Below are positions 50,241-63,200 of a stretch of 64,000 nucleotides of DNA, piece after piece. The translations under genes and the position numbers were made by a program. How positions within the stretch are numbered: the first letter of the stretch is position 1; each line of letters begins with the position of its first letter. The stretch covers positions 748,491 through 812,490 of the forward strand of contig NC_051092.1 of NCBI RefSeq assembly GCF_901709675.1, read 5' to 3'. A model generated the notes under the pieces. The model did not search any database. It was not told the origin of the DNA and worked only from the letters and a program-made list of their open reading frames with translations. Source of the DNA: Syngnathus acus. Lineage: Eukaryota > Chordata > Actinopteri > Syngnathiformes > Syngnathidae.

Positions 50241-53200
50241 CATGTTGATTTTACGATTGATTTTAAGATCTGCCACTTATTCACAAGGCAATTTAGTTTA
50301 CGTAGGCCACTGAGAATTGGCAGCCAAGAAAAGGAAGACAGAAATGAGACATTTCCACAAGCTCTTCATTTGAATACAAAGCCAGCCGTAAAGTGCAAAT
50401 CACAACCCAGTTGTCAGTACCAGGAAAGGATGGGTTCCAAAAAAATAAAACGGCAAATGTAGGACGTCTAGAAATTATTTTCTTCCATTCCGTGTCTGTT
50501 GAATGATGAATACGTTGCCATCAGAGTGAGAGAGTAAATCCAACAAGGTGATATTTGTCATCTTCCCACAGAGTGTTTGGTTTATAGAGCGTGTATGACT
50601 AATGGGGCTTGTGGTTGACCAGGCCCGTCCCGCGACACGGGAAGACTCAACTTGCGGGACTTTATTAGTCTACGCTTCATCATGTTTCATTCCACTTGGC
50701 AAAAAGCAAGCGTTGCTATTTCTGCGCCGGCCGGCCGGCCGGCAAACGCTGATGAATTAAACAGAACCCGGCGTTGTTTACGTACAACAACTCGTCCGTT
50801 AATAGACCTTTCGCTGCTGTTTATACAAAATACACGAGGCAATCGTGCGTGATCGATGGCGTAGGCGGCGACAATTGCTTTGGCAACCAAATCGGACAGC
50901 GTTGCTGTTTCAAGGCTAATTGAGAATATTTAAAAACACATTGGCTCTGGAAGGGTTGTAGAGCGTATTAGACTATCCAACTAAAACGTAGTTTAGCCAT
51001 CATCAAAAACATAATTAGGAATAATGGATCATGGTCAAACTGACATCGTTTACATTCACTGAGCTTCGCATGTCTTCAGGCTATTTCCGTTCTTTGTAAG
51101 AGATGGAAAATGGAAAAAAATAAATAAAATTCCCACACTCCCCGTGCAAGGAAATGCAAGAACACGCAATCTGTGAGAATGACCAGATGTAGCATGTTGT
51201 AGCATGAAAATATGTGTTGATTCAACTTCTCTCAGCGAGACTATGAAAGCTTCGCGTCTTTCATGTTTCATTCTTCTGGAATGCCGTGTGAATTAAAGAC
51301 AAGTCTCAGCAAGAAATACTCACAATCACATGCTGGTGGTGGTGTGAGTGGTTTTTGCAGTTTGCGCAACACAATGTCAACAGACGAGTGGAGAGTCGGC
51401 GCCACATTCATTGCTTGCTTGTAAAGAATATATTCTGACGTGACTGCGTCAATGACGACGAGCTTCCGTGTCGGTGTTATTTTTACTACGACGTAGTCAA
51501 GCGCGCTCCCAATGAAAACGTGCCCCATTTTCCTGGATGACCCCCACTACCACGTGGTCTTTATGTCAATGTACTCCAAGATGGATGTGAATCTTAATGA
51601 TAGGGATTCCCCTCAAAGCACCTTCATTAAGTAGTGAAATGGATAAGATTCAGATGTTTCCCTTCTTAGATTAAGTAAAAATGTGAAATATGTCAAATAA
51701 CTGCCACATAACTTGGCAACTTCACTCGGAACCCAATATGTCGTCGACTTGCCCAAAGGTACGCTTTCAAATGTGGATATATCACCCAGCTACTTTTAAG
51801 TTCATTACCCTCCACTGAAGCAAAAATCATTCGAGTATGTACCTGACACCTTGGGTCAAATACCAAAGAACTAGTATTTGCAAAACCTTTTAAAAGATAA
51901 AGAGCCGTATCTTTCGCAACAGCCATAACCTTTTTTTTTTTTTTTTTTTTTGTACCAACCAACCAGTTTCACAAACAAACCAGACAGTTTGAGGTTTTGA
52001 TGTTTAGGAAATGAGTGTGTCATCTCCCCAACTGCATAAACACATCCAGTACGAGCTGCAGTCTTTGTTCTTTGCTGTTGATTGACACGCATCCGCCTTC
52101 TCTCGCAACCGCTAACAGCTTAGCATGCTATGGAATGCCGCTCGACACAAAAGGCAAAACAGGTCTTAGTGGAGCGCAAACAGCCACGGGCCCGTATGGC
52201 GCCAACGCTTCGTCGAACAGACAATCATCAGGACTATTATTACCACCAGCATCTTTGCTTTTTTTCGGTCTGCCAAAACCTCAGCGTGATACCTAATAAG
52301 TGATTAGCTTGCGCTTTCCCACAAGAAACTGCTGCAGGTGTGAGCATTCTTTGGAAGGAAGGAGTGGTCTGTCCTGAAAAGAGCTACACCTCTGGGGCTG
52401 GAGCTTTCTTAGATAAGGATTACACACGATACAAAGGCCTTTCCAGGCGTGCTGCTCTTGATCTGACCTCTGACAAGGATAATCCAGAAGCTTGTTACAC
52501 CTATTTAAAACGTAATTGCTCGCTGTCACAGAACAGGAATCTTTCCTCCCTTTTTTTTTTCCTCTTTTACAAGGACCATAAGAGCCAACGACATCAATCT
52601 TCTTTGCGGAGTAGCTCATCAACCTAAAAGGGCGGATAAGTAATCTGGCAGATGAAAGATAGGAGGAAACCCTTGTGAGCCAACACAGCCAGAAAGGAGT
52701 AGTAGCTTGTGGTGGAATTGTTTGTGTGTTTCTGGGCGGCGCCGCAGCACACCGTTTAGCCTGGAGCGCGAAAGCAAGAAGGGCGCAGCAGGCTTAAGCA
52801 ACGTGGCCGCTGGAGAACTGTGCTGCTTTGCCTGGCAGGCAGCTCCAAAGGTGGGGGGGGGTGTCACCTTGCGGGTGTCAAGCCCTACTCGCCCTGAGCC
52901 ACTGCTCCGTTGAGCAAAACATTTCAGGAATGACTGATTTATATGGCAGCTGCTGAACACTTTTTCTCATGGCGCTCCAAGTTTAACAGCTGACAAACGC
53001 AGGCCGATGCTGTGAGGAGGCAAATGCCATTTGATGAGGTCAACTGGAAGCTCGTGGTTGGGATTTGTATTAAGGGAAAATAGCAGATCCAGCAGGTGGC
53101 CAAAAAGAGAAAGATTTGCATTTAGTACTGCTTCCAGTGCCGTCCGTCAATGGGAGTTAACATGTTTTTAGACCTGCACAGAAGTTGACTGTGAATCAAT

Positions 53201-55630
53201 GGAATGACTCCAATTTGTCTTGATGGCCTCAAGAATCAGTTGATCAACAAAAATCTGTTTCACACAACCTGTAATTAATCATTCATTCATTCATTCAGCA
53301 ATGAATTAGGCCCTTCTCTAGTGGTTCAAATGTGATGAGACAGGTTTAGGGGCGGAAATTATTTCACCCAACATATTCTGCCGAGCAACATGTTAAGGTA
53401 TCCGTTGAACTAAAAATGTGCTGTTAGAGGATAAATTGGAACTGTGGAAGAAAAAAAAAAAAAATGTTTTTTTTATTTTTTTAATCTCTGTATGGAGCCA
53501 TCCATAGTGGTTGGTGCCCGACCAATTAGTTTCACATGTAAAGTTTCTGCTGAGATGTCTGCTTTTTTTTTTTTTCCCTTTCCCAATGACCAATCTTTCT
53601 AATCATTGTTCTAAAATGCCAAACTCCAGAGAGACGCTTTAGAAGTGGAGCAGTTTGATATCTGAGATGAAGGCACTAAAGCGCCTCGCAGCACACCGGG
53701 CGGGCGGGCCACTGTAACCTTATTTCACGCTGCCTCTCAAATCGTGTCAAGAATTTGTGAGGCAGTTAGTGTCCGTCATTAATAACCACCCTGGCCGGCT
53801 TGACAGCTGCTGATTGGAATGAAGAGCAGTGCTACAGCAGACAGCTCCAAATTTCCCTGACAGACAGACAGCCATGTCTCCATTACGGGGCGTCGCTCGG
53901 CTGCCAAAACAGCAGTCATCAGAGAAGAGAGAAAACACGCTTTCACACCACAGACACCTTCCCGTTGCCTTTGCTGGAAGGAAAGCATTAACACAGCAAC
54001 AAGCACATAAACACATAGTCTATTCCTTGCGGCAGATATCATTTTCCATCAAAGTCAACATCTGTTGGCTTCATGCTAAGCTAGCTTTGACCTCTCGCTC
54101 GTGTCTGTTTAACAAAAAAAAAAAAAAAAAATGCAATTAGTAACTACAGTTCTGGAGTGACAACAACAACAAAGTGGGTCATGTTTTTCGAGATTATTTT
54201 CAAATATGTATAATCTGTAAATTCACTGTCCTGGGTCTTTAAATGGAGTCATTGCAGTCCTAAATGGATGGGACAACAATGATTTGATCTAAAATGACTT
54301 GAGCAGTTTGTTTTTAGCAAGCGAGCGTCATGCTGATGGTTATGTTTTGTAACCCAAAGGTTAAAGTTAGAAAATGGTTGTGAACTGAAGTAGAAGTCAC
54401 ATCATGTCTTTACAATATGGCACCCAAACCACAATGTCTAACCGTGGCAAATGTTATTAGCTAGGCTGGCCGGCCGGGGCAGGTTGTTTACTCTCCAGTG
54501 GGCGCAAATCACAGCTCTATTACCCACAGGAATGTTGCTTCGCAGCACAGGCTGTGATTACAATTACCCTGAAATGTCTTCGGTCAAACTTATTATAAGT
54601 ACATGTCATTTTTAGAAGTGGTAAAGTGACACTGGACAGAGTGCTGTGACATTGTGTCTTTATTTTCTCACATGAGCTGTTTTGGCCAAAGAGTAAGGAG
54701 CCAAATAAAGACATGTCTTTCCTGGAAGTATAAAATTACACACCACACTGATTACATTTCAATGAGTTACTGTAGTGTAGAGTGATGTGGTCATTTGACA
54801 AAAATAAACTTCTGCATCATTCTCACATATGTTGTTCTAACCCTACTTGTCAATGTGGCATCATATGCTGATTATAAAACTACTTTATTTTTATTGAGTA
54901 GTGCAGGTTAGGCATTTTTCTTTCGAGGGTGGAGTGACTGAAAGTTTGCGGCCTTGAACATTTTGATCCCTGTAATGACAGAGGGCTTTGGCATGGGTCA
55001 CCCTGTCAGCACTCGGCATCCGCACATGCCTGCTGCTCCTCAATGCGAGGCAAGGCACACACATGAGAATATGTGAACGCCCGTATGGATTCGTACACGT
55101 GCGCATCGTTGGAACAGATTCATGCTATTTCCATTCATTTGAATGAGGAAGGATGATTTGAAAGGAAGCGCATTGCTATTTACAAGATTGAAGTGTGTGT
55201 GTGTGTGTGTTCACACTAAAAGAAGTTGTTGCTAGGCAGATGCAGTGTAGGATTGATTTATTTATAATTACACTAGGGTAGCATAAAGAGTCTTAAAGCC
55301 ATCAAAATGGTCTCATTATTGTCATGTTAGCGTGGTGGATGGTAGCATGCCAGTTAGCATGGGTTCATAAATGATGTGAGATAAACATTGAGTCATGAAT
55401 CCAATAGATTGAAATACTGAAAAAGCACTGTACTGTACTAAAGTCAGTGGCGTTCAACTTTTAATTTTCCCTGATATGTCGTAACCCCAATTTGAATATT
55501 TCGTAGTGATCTATTTGATTCACCCTCATCTCCTACCTACTGAATAAACAAAGAAGCCCACAATGCGCATCAATCCCCCTGCAAGCACTTACGGATGACA
55601 CAAACACACATGCATAAAGACTGCAGAGCC
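50241..55630. other. Gene desert with simple repeats, no gene seen
   Basis: Includes a (CCGG)n patch near 50728-50743, a T run at 51931-51952, an (ATTC)n run near 53280-53297, A and T runs facing each other at 53451-53482, an A run at 54114-54130 and a (GT)n run at 55193-55211. No frame here has splice sites or a recognisable domain. Confidence 0.5.
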
Positions 55631-55639
55631 ACAGGAGGT

Positions 55640-55890
55640 GGCAGACAATCAAGAATGGGAGCCTTCATTTTATAGCTGCCGCTTCCTTGTCAGCTTTACT
55701 CCTGACAGCAATAAAACACTCCATAATAAAAGCCACAATCCCGGCCGGGAAAGCAGCAGGACTGCCGCTATAGATAATCTACTCAGCTCATACGCCGCAC
55801 ACTGCGTTTGCATTTCCTCTCCCAAAATTCAATATGCAGCTTTACGTCCGTTTTTTCCGCCCTGGTTTTAAGCGTAATGAAAAGCAGTGA
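55640..55890. promoter_or_regulatory. Candidate conserved non-coding element
   Basis: Balanced, non-repetitive DNA with CAATAAAACACTCCATAATA-type homeobox and posterior-Hox-like cores and GATA-like AGATAA. Suggestive only. Confidence 0.25.
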
Positions 55891-56772
55891 GACGAAGCTT
55901 ATCTGCTGGATCCACATGGGCAAAGCAATATTGTGACCTTCCCTACCTGTGGGAGCACAAGCTGCTTAATTAGCTGCTTGTATGTTGTCCAAACGGGAGC
56001 TCTGGAGAAATCAACCTCCAGGTAAAAACTAATAAGGGAATATCTGTTGAGTTGTAAAATAAAAATGAATCCTACAATAGAAATAAAAGACAAGTGATTT
56101 CAAATCGTATTCTAGTCGCTAGATATCAATCGAGGGATTTTCTTCTCCCTGATCTCCTTGGAAAACGGAGTGTTTGTCCCACGTCCCCCCAAAGTCATTC
56201 AATGCTATTACCAGATGAGCTAACAGCTAGCCAAGCTTCTTCTCCTCCTTTTTCGTCTGTGACTTCAAGAAGTACTACTACTAGCGCTACTACTCGTATT
56301 ATCGTGGTACCTCTGTTTTTTGGGGGGATAAATCCGATCCAACAATTATGGCTAAATCCTAATGGTATGAAAACCAAAGCAGCACTTACTATAGGCAATA
56401 ATGACATGTCAATTTATTTGTTCCAGACACCCCAAAATGTCAACAGAAATACATTTGATAGGGAATAACTATAATTTTTACAGACAAAATAAAAAGTACC
56501 AGAAAAAACAAATCAAATCGTGTGTAATAAAACCAGTGTCCGCTCCTTGCGACTAGTCTGAGTGCAAGCCACTTCTACAGCTAGGCCTCCAAAAGGCAGC
56601 GCCGCCACCTGCCTGCTCGCAAGGAGACTTGACATCTCCTCAAAACCTTCAGCTGCTCTTGGCCTTTCTCGCCTCCCCCCCCTTTAGCCGCATACGGCTG
56701 ATCACACCAATCAAGCTTTGATTTACAGTATTTACACCGTCTTGTTGCCTCCGCTGTGGGAATGCGAGGAAC
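55891..56772. other. Gene desert, nothing recognised
   Basis: Short frames only; a CTACTACTAG-like triplet patch at about 56272-56300. No gene. Confidence 0.5.
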
Positions 56773-56804
56773 GGCCCGGCCCGGCCCGGCCCGGCCCGGC
56801 CCTC
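56773..56804. repeat. (GGCCC)n microsatellite
   Basis: Six GGCCC units in a row. Confidence 0.9.
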
Positions 56805-56814
56805 CCTGCAGGTG

Positions 56815-57040
56815 GCATAAATGCCAACCAATCAGCGATGGCGGCTTGTTCCCCTTGGCAGGCTTCCCCGTGGTGGCTGTGATCACAGTGTTAACAACAC
56901 GTGACCTGGCCTCACAGCCCACAGTAATTGAGGTTACATCCCAGGCAATACTTTGATGAATAATTAAAAGGGCAGAAAGAGAACTCAAAGTAACTTAGCC
57001 AGTGCCCTGGGGTCTAATAACGTGCTTGGACTGTATTAGG
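56815..57040. promoter_or_regulatory. Candidate conserved non-coding element
   Basis: Contains CCAATCA, GTTAACAACACGTGACC, ACAGTAATTGAGGTTACATC and ATGAATAATTAAAAG in close order: binding-site-dense, non-repetitive sequence. Inference from composition. Confidence 0.25.
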
Positions 57041-60000
57041 TAATCTATCCACTGGTGCTGGTTAATGTCACAGCTACACGTACGCAGACATACCACAGCA
57101 ACACACAATTGGGTCAAGCTGAAGGCGACATAACTGTATCATTGTCAGGTTGGGGTTCTCGTTCAGTCTCGTGCGTGGTATTTTCAGGTTGGGTCGTGGG
57201 CAAAATGGTGGAAGTAGCGCGTGTGACTTGTTTTCGACACCTAATCAAAGACGCACTTGTGTATTTATTTACTGTGCGTTACACACAAATGTGGAACAAG
57301 AGCTACGTTGTGTCCTTGACACTTTGAAACCCGAGTGTGGAAACCCGAGTGGTGTTTATAAGTTGCCATTAGGCCTGCAAAGGGGATAGAGATTCACCTC
57401 CATAGCAGTGCACGCCGTTAATGCCGCTAACGTCATTGGCAGAGTAACAGGGGTCATTCGCACTATGCCAAAATATGACCTGTTTGATGGACTGCACCCT
57501 GAGGATAAGATTAGAAACTGCAGCTTCCTGAATACTTCCTGTGCTGACGTTTCTTCTTTCAAATTTGCAGTGCTAAACACAAATGTGTTCTGCCATCTAG
57601 TGGCATACAGTGGAATTACACTCAAATGAACCAAAAATGACCACAACTGGTTAACTGGATGGTGTTTTCTTCTTGTGCATGTCAGGTTATAGTGACAGAA
57701 GAAAACCAAATGTGTTTTTCCTTTCTTCCGCTTTAAATGGTAGAACACAAGCTGGCGCTTGTACTTCAATGGAGCATTGGCACGCTTTTTGCAGGTAGTG
57801 ACAAACACGGCCTCTTTCCGTTGTTAGGTCCTGCTGTGTCACAGCTCCAGCAGTGAGCAGAAAGGAGCTGCCAGTGCAGAATAATTAAGACCTGTGTGGA
57901 AGTGACAGGGTCACGAGGAGGTATGTTTGGGCGGCGCAGCAAAGCTCGTCTTCTCAGCTGCTTCCTCTGTGAGCGAGCTGTCACTGCTCAGGCGTATTTA
58001 TAGCATCCGAGCAAGCACTCCACTCTCCCCTCTACCTCGCAGACAGATGTCACCTTCAAGCCACCGTATCTGGGACAAAACACAATGCTGTCAGCATTTC
58101 AACAGGACACACAAAATCAACACAAGTATTGGACATCAACTCCTCATTCACTTTGACGTATTCTAGGCAGGCATGACTTTAGAATTTTTGCCAGCATATT
58201 GCGCACGGCATGGGTCCATTTATTTGTCGATATTTTGACAATTCTGAAGATTGAATTTGTTGTTTCCAAAACAAACTGCGGTGGTGATTGAAGTGACCTG
58301 GCAAGTACTCGACTGAAGATTGAACTGTTTGTGGGCGATTTTCTTCAGGAAATGCGAAAAGATGCAAATGGTAGCTTTCTTGCTAGCTTATTTCAAAGAA
58401 TTGGTCCAAGGGTGCTCATTATGTCTCAAACACTGAAATGTTGTTTAAAATCACGCTTGTTGAACGTATTCCAACATGCAGAATGATGACAGGGTTCTCC
58501 GTGATGGGGGAATGAGCTTGGAAAAACGGGCATTTTCTTCAATCATTATTATTTAAATCAATGCTTTTGCCGAAAGCTACAAGGATGAGACTTTTTAATT
58601 TGACGCCTCCGATAAATAATACATTACACTGCTTTCTAATCCTTGTGTGTTGTAAACATGCAAACAAGGCCTCATGGCGCACAACAGAGACTCCCAAACT
58701 CATTTGAATTTCAACACAAAAATATACTCGGAGAATAAACACGGGGAAGTGCGTAAAGTGCGCACGCACGAGCGCGTGTACGTCGTCGCGGTGGACTGTG
58801 TCGGTACTTCAGATAAGCGACAACTGGGCCTCGCTGACTGAATGTGTTGACATAGCTTTAATTCAGCTTGATACCAGACACCAGTAGTCCGTCTGAGCCT
58901 CTGAGTGCCGGCCGGGGTGTTAACCTCTCAGAGATACACACTCAAAATATACAAACAGCAAGCTTGACTGGCCAGCGGGGATTAAAAGAACTTTTGCGCC
59001 GTTCGCACACCTTGCACCCGTTTGCAATATAAGTTACTCAAATACATCAACGAATCACTTTCTTGAGGAGAAGTCGTTTGCTTTCATGAGCTGCTAGCTA
59101 ATAGCGTCGTCGGAATCTTATTCATCTCTCCGAGAGGCTCCTTTTCCGTTCGTCAAAGGGCCGATAAAGTTCAGTGGCGACGTACTAACGTCTTTTATAG
59201 CTGTGTGATGCAATTTATAAATGTGGCTATGATTTGATCCTTTAACCTTAAACAGGTTGCTAATGTGTCAGGGCATCTGGCTTGCGGTGTGATCTCAAGG
59301 CCCGTGGATGAAGTGTCGGTTACTCAATATCAGCATTCCTCGCAGGCCATGAGCCCGCCTCTGCCAAAGTGGCTTTCTTTTACGATAATCGGTTGATGCT
59401 TGCTGTCGGAGGACGTGGCAGGGAGCGGCTTTCCAGGATGCGCCATGGCCTTGCTGACAAGTACGGCTCACCCCAGCTGCTAGGGCGACTCCTCTGTCAC
59501 GAGGCGCTCTGGTGGGCTTAAGGGGAGTGGTGACGGGATCCTGCGGTAAAAAAAAAAAAATATCTGTGAGCCCCTCCAATCAAAAGAGACGCTTTGGTAA
59601 CCAATAGCAGAGCTTCAATAAAGCCCCCACGTGACCGAAGCGGCATCCGCACGACAGGCCTCGGTGACCACGGGATAAAGCAGCAATCAGGTGCTACATT
59701 GTTTAAGTGCGTTAGCTCAGATTAGACCGCCATTGACAAATGTCACAGTAACCTTCCGTATGCAGCCCGTGCTCCCCATTGGGCAAACAAACAAACAGCA
59801 TGTACAGGACACAGGAAATAAAATTTGCTTGTTTGTTATACTGAATATTAAAACCACATTTGACAAAAAATACAAGCTCAAAATTGGTTACACATGACAT
59901 CATAACACTATTTAAATGCAAAATGCACTTGCCCATGGTAGAAGAGCCAAAATCATTTGGAACAAAGTGTAGCTCTCTACGGTTGTTAGCACCTGAACTC

Positions 60001-60160
60001 AACTCTTCAGGGTGATCTTGCGGTCGCCATCTTGTAGTCCAAAATACATCCAATATAAACAAATGTTCCAGCAAAATACACTTATCGGAGGGGAATTGAC
60101 ATTTTCGGTTTCCATCGACTCACGGTGAAACGTTTGATGAAAACAAATAAGCCTGAAGAT
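57041..60160. other. Gene desert, nothing recognised
   Basis: No exon with both splice sites, no domain, no named repeat. A short A run lies at about 59548-59560. Confidence 0.5.
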
Positions 60161-60169
60161 ATCATTCAT

Positions 60170-60740
60170 CAAGTAATGTTCCGACGGCTCATTTTGTAGA
60201 TCCCAAGCCAACCCTCCCCTCACGAGCTGACACTCTATCGCATATTCCCACAGTCAATTTCAACGACGATTCTCTCGCATACGGTTAAATTGACGATGAA
60301 GAGGCCCGAAGAGCTGCACTCGAAGGGGGAGGGGCTCCGTTCACCGCCACCTTGCACGGGAAATGCTAACGTCTGGCTGTCACAGACGATCGGTCAAATC
60401 GACTGGTTCAAATGAGCAGAGCGGCTAAGACTGCAGTCTGGAGTCGCTACAGTGATGCTAACTGCTTCATTTGTACAAGGTGAGACAGAGATTTGGCGAA
60501 AAGAAACTGAAACTGTGCGCAAGTGACTTCAATTCTAAAGCTGAAGTCAATCATAAAAGGTGATCTTTTATTGAGGCCAGTCTGACCTTCATTTTTCTGT
60601 TTAGTGACATCCCGAAAGCTTTAAATTCATTCATGGAATTGAGACATGCCCTTCTCCCGTGCTCAATGTGCTGCACACCTTGTGCCATCTGTTCCTCTGG
60701 TGGGACATACTTGCTACTTCGCTTAGCGTAGCGCATTAGC
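60170..60740. other. Exon-like or transposon-derived patch, unresolved
   Basis: On the plus strand a frame from 60296 (about 39 codons) and another from about 60413 run to a good donor at 60480 (CAAG then GTGAGA). On the minus strand a 61-codon frame from 60736 is lysine- and arginine-rich and holds AATAAAAG near its end. Higher GC than its flanks. It may be a remnant of a repeat or a first exon; I recognise no protein. Confidence 0.25.
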
Positions 60741-61165
60741 GAGTGCTACGCCGGCTCCAAACGAGAGCAGGTACATATTGTGCCCGCTCCGGAAGCCAAT
60801 GTGCTCTTCAAGGAGGCTCTGTTGAATTCACTGCCAATTGACATCATTTATCTTTATTTAAGGCATAAATAAGAGCACAATTAAAGAACTTCCACTGTGC
60901 TAACAAAACTTTTTTTTTAATATATACACAAGCAAATGTTCCATGACTAAATGTTTCACATTTCATGAAAAAGTGGCCAAGAAACAGTCTAGTGGTCATG
61001 TGGAAACACTGTTTGTCATCATTTCTTCGTTATTAAACGGGCTTACTTGATCCAAAGTCAAGATTATAATTCTGACTTCATCGCACTGTAAATCTTTGTC
61101 TGTTATTACACACTTAATAGTGTCACGCTTCTGATAATGACAGCACACACTAGTCCCAAATCGTA
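60741..61165. other. Gene desert, nothing recognised
   Basis: AT-rich, with a T run near 60910. No feature. Confidence 0.5.
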
Positions 61166-61460
61166 AAGCTTTCAGTTAGTATGGCAGTAAATAAGAGACG
61201 AGCATTTTCACTCTCTTTTATTAATTACACAATGATGATGGCATCTGACAAAGATCCTCCCGCGGGGCAGCGGCATATTATTATCGCCGCTTGTCACATT
61301 GTCACCATAGTAAACATGAGCTACTACTTCTCGCTTTGGTTTATTCATGCAGGCTTCGCCGCCTTATGGATTCATTTGTCTCGTGCGGGACAACCTCAAT
61401 TTCATTCTCTGTCTAATCTTGAGTACCTCAAACCGCCAATTAAGAGATGAGCCTGACTAA
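61166..61460. promoter_or_regulatory. Candidate conserved non-coding element
   Basis: Dense in TTTATTAATTACACAAT, CATATTATTATCGCCGC, GGTTTATTCATGC and CCAATTAAGAG cores with balanced composition. It carries an 89-codon frame (61181-61450) with no recognisable domain or splice sites, so an enhancer is the likelier reading. Confidence 0.3.
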
Positions 61461-62700
61461 AATAACGACGGAATAGACGATACGAAGTGCTGATTGATGA
61501 GAAGTTCTCGAAAAGGAATTAAGATGATATCTATGTTCGGTTCCGGTGAGGCAGGAATAAATGATCCCTTGATGGCTTGCTTAATTAGAATAAGTGAATC
61601 CCCCACTTATATGGAAATTGCTATATGATTTTTCATCCAATGATGTGCACGCGCATAATGATGGCAACCGTGGCCATTCTCATCATGTTAATGAAGAGCG
61701 CTGCCGCTTAACACTTTGGCTGGACGAGAGGAACGGAAAGGAAAGGAACGTTTTGTTAATTGGACATGGAGTGCTGCTAACAATAAGCTATGCATGGCGA
61801 GATTTGCCTGGAGGAGCCGGCGCCCGGCCGGCCGGCCGGGCTGAGGATTTGTTATAATTGGCCCAAAGATGAGGAGCTCAAGCCAGCTGTAAGCATTCAG
61901 ACTGTGACAGTGGACTCATATTGGCTTCTCCTCGGTGAAAATGAGCTCAAGATTCGCAGCCTCGGGAGACATAATACATGTCACAGTCTACAATAATGGT
62001 TCATTTGAAATCCTGTAGCAGCCCTCTCGCTCTCCTTATCCTTCTTGGAGTTCACTTCCCCTCACTCTCAGCCGTTGGTTCCCTGTCGCCCGCCCGCCCG
62101 CCCGCCCGTTCATCCTAAAAATGCTTTTCATCTTTTCCTGCCTCCACCCCCGCGCACCATTAGTCCCATCCCTCCACGCTCTAACGACCAAATGCATTTC
62201 CTAGATTTTCTCTGTAGCAACCATTATTATCATCCCGGAGCTAATGTTTGAAATTCAATTGCAGCAATCCATATCCAGGCCAAATGACTGTCTCCCATTC
62301 GAAGCGGGGATTCCCAACATGAACACAAATGGCGTCTGTGGAGCAAAGATAAAAGCAGTTGGCTCCACATATAGCCGAGGTAAGAATTCTCCAAACAACG
62401 CCTTCATAATATATTCAAACAGAAATGCTTCGACAATGCTCGACCTCCGCCAGCCTTAAAGAGCTTCCGAGGATACTGATTCATTTTCGTACATCCATAG
62501 GAGTGCGCACGCACGCACACGCACGCGCGTGACCTGAATTGCTCTCTTTGCAGCTGCAACTCGGCCTATGAATGTTTCACAACACGGCGTATCTATGTCT
62601 GCGCTTTTTCTTTTTTTCTTTCGCGCCAAGACCACACCGCCAGAGGGAAGGCGAGGTTTGGTCGGAGGTTGGGTGTTGAGACACAGACAATATTTCCCCC
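61461..62700. other. Gene desert with possible regulatory stretches and simple repeats
   Basis: 61590-61990 is also balanced and non-repetitive, with TGTTAATTGGAC and CAATAAGC motifs. It contains (CCGG)n at 61822-61840 and (CCCG)n at 62089-62108. An alternating CGCACG tract lies near 62505-62531. No gene. Confidence 0.4.
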
Positions 62701-63200
62701 ATCTCACAATCACATGTGCGCTGCGCTTTCATGAATTAATAACGGGCACTTTGGAGGCCAGGCAGGAACATGGTGACCACATGCTGATGGAAGTTTAATG
62801 AGCAGCACGGGGACCGCCATGGCACCGCCGCGTCTCCCGGCGCAATAGGCCATGTCCCCGCCGGCCCGGCCCGGCCCTCCCCGCAGAGGCGCGGTGTTTG
62901 GGCTCTCATTACCTAGATAAATATATCTGCCCCGTAGATCAGCGCTTCTTCCTCCTCCCACCCTGGGGATGATATCACGACCCTGATTACTGTGCCCTGC
63001 CCTTGGGAGGGAGAACGGCTGGCCTGGCCTGGAATCACAAGAACACAAAGATCAGTCTCAATTCCGCTCGCTGCTAAATATCAGCCGTGACAGCAGCTGA
63101 GCCCGCCGAGCAGGTTCGGGGTGGTCCGGGCTCAGATCATCCAAAGCCCACAATTACAATTGTGCGTGGGCAATGTCATCACAGAAGTTAGTATAGCTAA
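62701..63200. promoter_or_regulatory. Candidate conserved non-coding element cluster
   Basis: Two dense blocks. About 62725-62830 has CATGAATTAATAACGGGCAC and GGAAGTTTAATGAGC. About 62905-63190 has CTCATTACCTAGATAAATAT, GATGATATCACGACCCTGAT and CCACAATTACAATTGTGCG, the last a near-perfect palindrome. The most enhancer-like part of the desert by eye. Confidence 0.35.
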
